A stretch of DNA of 7,786 nucleotides, taken from Acidobacteriota bacterium. GTDB lineage: Bacteria > Acidobacteriota > Blastocatellia > Pyrinomonadales > Pyrinomonadaceae. The stretch lies in NCBI GenBank assembly GCA_013698055.1, contig JACCVS010000079.1:1-7786 (forward strand), read 5' to 3'. Both the position numbers and the translations under genes were made by a program. Numbering within the stretch: position 1 is the stretch's first letter; each line of letters starts with the position of its first letter. Positions 5,837 to 7,786 of this stretch are shown piece by piece. The notes below the pieces were generated by a model that was not told the origin of the DNA, did no database searches, and worked only from the letters and a program-made list of their open reading frames with translations.

Positions 5837-5861
5837 ATTATAAATGCCAGTTTCGCGCGCG

Positions 5862-5865
<4 letters not shown>
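5837..5865 (-). promoter_or_regulatory. Sigma-70-type promoter for rplU-rpmA
   Basis: On the minus strand TTGACG (5865-5860) is followed after exactly 17 bases by TATAAT (5842-5837), five of six and six of six matches to the -35 and -10 consensus. Transcription would start near 5830, about 46 bases before the rplU ATG. The -35 box overlaps the TGA stop codon of accC (5864-5862), so the promoter is partly built from accC coding sequence. This 78-bp gap (5784-5861) holds no heptad repeat. Confidence 0.78.
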
Positions 5866-7256
<1,391 letters not shown>

Positions 7257-7260
7257 AATA

Positions 7261-7338
7261 AGTTCAAGGTTCAAGGCTCAAGGTTCAAGATTCAAGGCCG
7301 GGATAGCTCTTTGAACTTTGAACCTTGAACCTTGAACT
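7261..7338. repeat. Heptad-repeat palindrome R6 (accC / accB gap)
   Basis: The most regular element: five left heptads (AGTTCAA at 7261, GGTTCAA at 7268, GGCTCAA at 7275, GGTTCAA at 7282, GATTCAA at 7289), a spacer of about 14 bases, then four right heptads (TTTGAAC at 7310 and 7317, CTTGAAC at 7324 and 7331). AGTTCAAGGTTCAAGG (7261-7276) is a perfect 16-bp inverted repeat of 7323-7338. After one mismatch the pairing continues to about 7288/7311, giving a stem of roughly 28 bp. The outer bases of the right arm form part of the accB stop codon TAG (7339-7337), and the left arm ends four bases before the accC ATG. Confidence 0.93.
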
Positions 7339-7786
7339 ATTTTTTGACCCCGAACAATGGCTGTCCGTATTCGACGGGCTGACCATTTTCGACGTAAATC
7401 TTTGCTATCTCACCTGCGGTCTCTGCCTGAATCTCATTCATCAACTTCATGGCTTCGACGATGCAGACAACCGTGTCGGGATCAACGTGGCTCCCAAGTC
7501 GAATGAAAGGTTCTGCCGTCGGCGATGGAGCGCGAAAGAATGTTCCAACGATTGGCGAGACGATGATATGCAGGCTTTCTTCTTCCATCGCAGGCGGTTC
7601 AACCTTTACCGCCGTCGGAGGCGCTCCCGCGCTCTGCTCGCTTGTGCTCGCTGCTGGCGCAGAAGTCAAAGTTTGCGGCGTGCCCGCTGCCTGCGCTTGA
7701 ATGTCGGTCGCTGTCAAGACCTGTGGGGCGATGTCACGGCCAAGATGAATTCTGAAACCTTCCCGCTCGATTTCAAATTTCGTCAG
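7337..7786 (-). CDS. accB: Acetyl-CoA carboxylase, biotin carboxyl carrier protein (BCCP), 5' end outside the window
   Basis: 149 residues are visible and the frame is open to base 7786. The first ones, LTKFEIEREGFRIHLGR, match the conserved N-terminal segment of AccB (typically LTEFEIEEGDFKIRL after about 15-20 residues), so only a short N-terminus is missing. A Pro/Ala/Thr-rich flexible linker (about 30-70) leads to the biotinyl domain HIIVSPIVGTFFRAPSP (73-89) with the biotinylation motif EAMKLMNEI (111-119), the lysine at visible residue 114. BCCP carries carboxybiotin from AccC to the carboxyltransferase. The in-frame TTG at 7717 is not the true start because the family match continues upstream of it. 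The stop TAG overlaps repeat R6; accC follows 80 bp downstream. Confidence 0.96.
   Translation of the reverse strand: MTKFEIEREGFRIHLGRDIAPQVLTATDIQAQAAGTPQTLTSAPAASTSEQSAGAPPTAVKVEPPAMEEESLHIIVSPIVGTFFRAPSPTAEPFIRLGSHVDPDTVVCIVEAMKLMNEIQAETAGEIAKIYVENGQPVEYGQPLFGVKK

Noticed and set aside
7257..7274. TTG start for accC at 7274
   Set aside because: The extra six residues are translated repeat R6; ATG at 7256 matches the usual AccC N-terminus.
7337..7717. accB as a complete gene starting at TTG 7717
   Set aside because: AccB-like sequence (LTKFEIEREGFRIHL) continues upstream in frame to the window edge, so the true start lies outside.

Overview
The window is a moderately GC-rich bacterial chromosome segment, densely packed with housekeeping genes that all lie on the minus strand. 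In transcription order, from the right edge leftwards, they are: accB (5' end outside the window), accC, rplU (bL21), rpmA (bL27), obgE, nadD, rsfS, a sensor-less sigma-54 activator, rlmH, a TraR/DksA-family zinc-finger gene, and comF (3' end outside the window). I see no convincing plus-strand gene, tRNA, rRNA, CRISPR array or transposase. The order rplU-rpmA-obgE-nadD-rsfS-rlmH is a widely conserved ribosome-assembly and NAD block. A sigma-54 activator inside it, together with the style of the intergenic DNA, suggests a Gram-negative environmental lineage. Acidobacteriota (Blastocatellia-like) is my best guess, held with low confidence because it rests on gene order and general impression rather than a marker-gene search.

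Layout. 7337-7786 and 5862-7256 encode the biotin carboxyl carrier and biotin carboxylase subunits of acetyl-CoA carboxylase (first step of fatty-acid synthesis). A near-consensus sigma-70 promoter (TTGACG, 17-bp spacer, TATAAT), whose -35 box overlaps the accC stop codon, appears to start the rplU-rpmA ribosomal protein unit (5097-5783). A stem-loop after rpmA could attenuate transcription into obgE (GTPase of 50S assembly), nadD (NAD synthesis), rsfS (ribosome silencing factor), the sigma-54 regulator and rlmH (23S rRNA pseudouridine methyltransferase). nadD and rsfS overlap by four bases (ATGA), and the sigma-54 gene starts five bases after rsfS, so these three are probably cotranscribed. 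After the DksA-like gene there is a good Rho-independent terminator, immediately followed by comF.

The striking part is between the genes. Six of the eight intergenic gaps longer than 50 bp (dksA-like/rlmH, rlmH/sigma-54 gene, nadD/obgE, obgE/rpmA, rpmA/rplU, accC/accB) are filled by a period-7 tandem repeat folded into an inverted repeat: several heptamers, a short spacer, then heptamers complementary to the first set. The heptamer differs from gap to gap, except that the dksA-like/rlmH and rpmA/rplU gaps share one family. The elements run almost exactly from the stop codon of one gene to the start codon of the next. Two of them supply the upstream gene's stop codon, and at accC, obgE and nadD the stem ends only 3-4 nt before an ATG that has no visible Shine-Dalgarno sequence. 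The two gaps without such an element hold the rplU promoter and the terminator. This family of intergenic heptad palindromes is the best candidate for something undescribed in the window.
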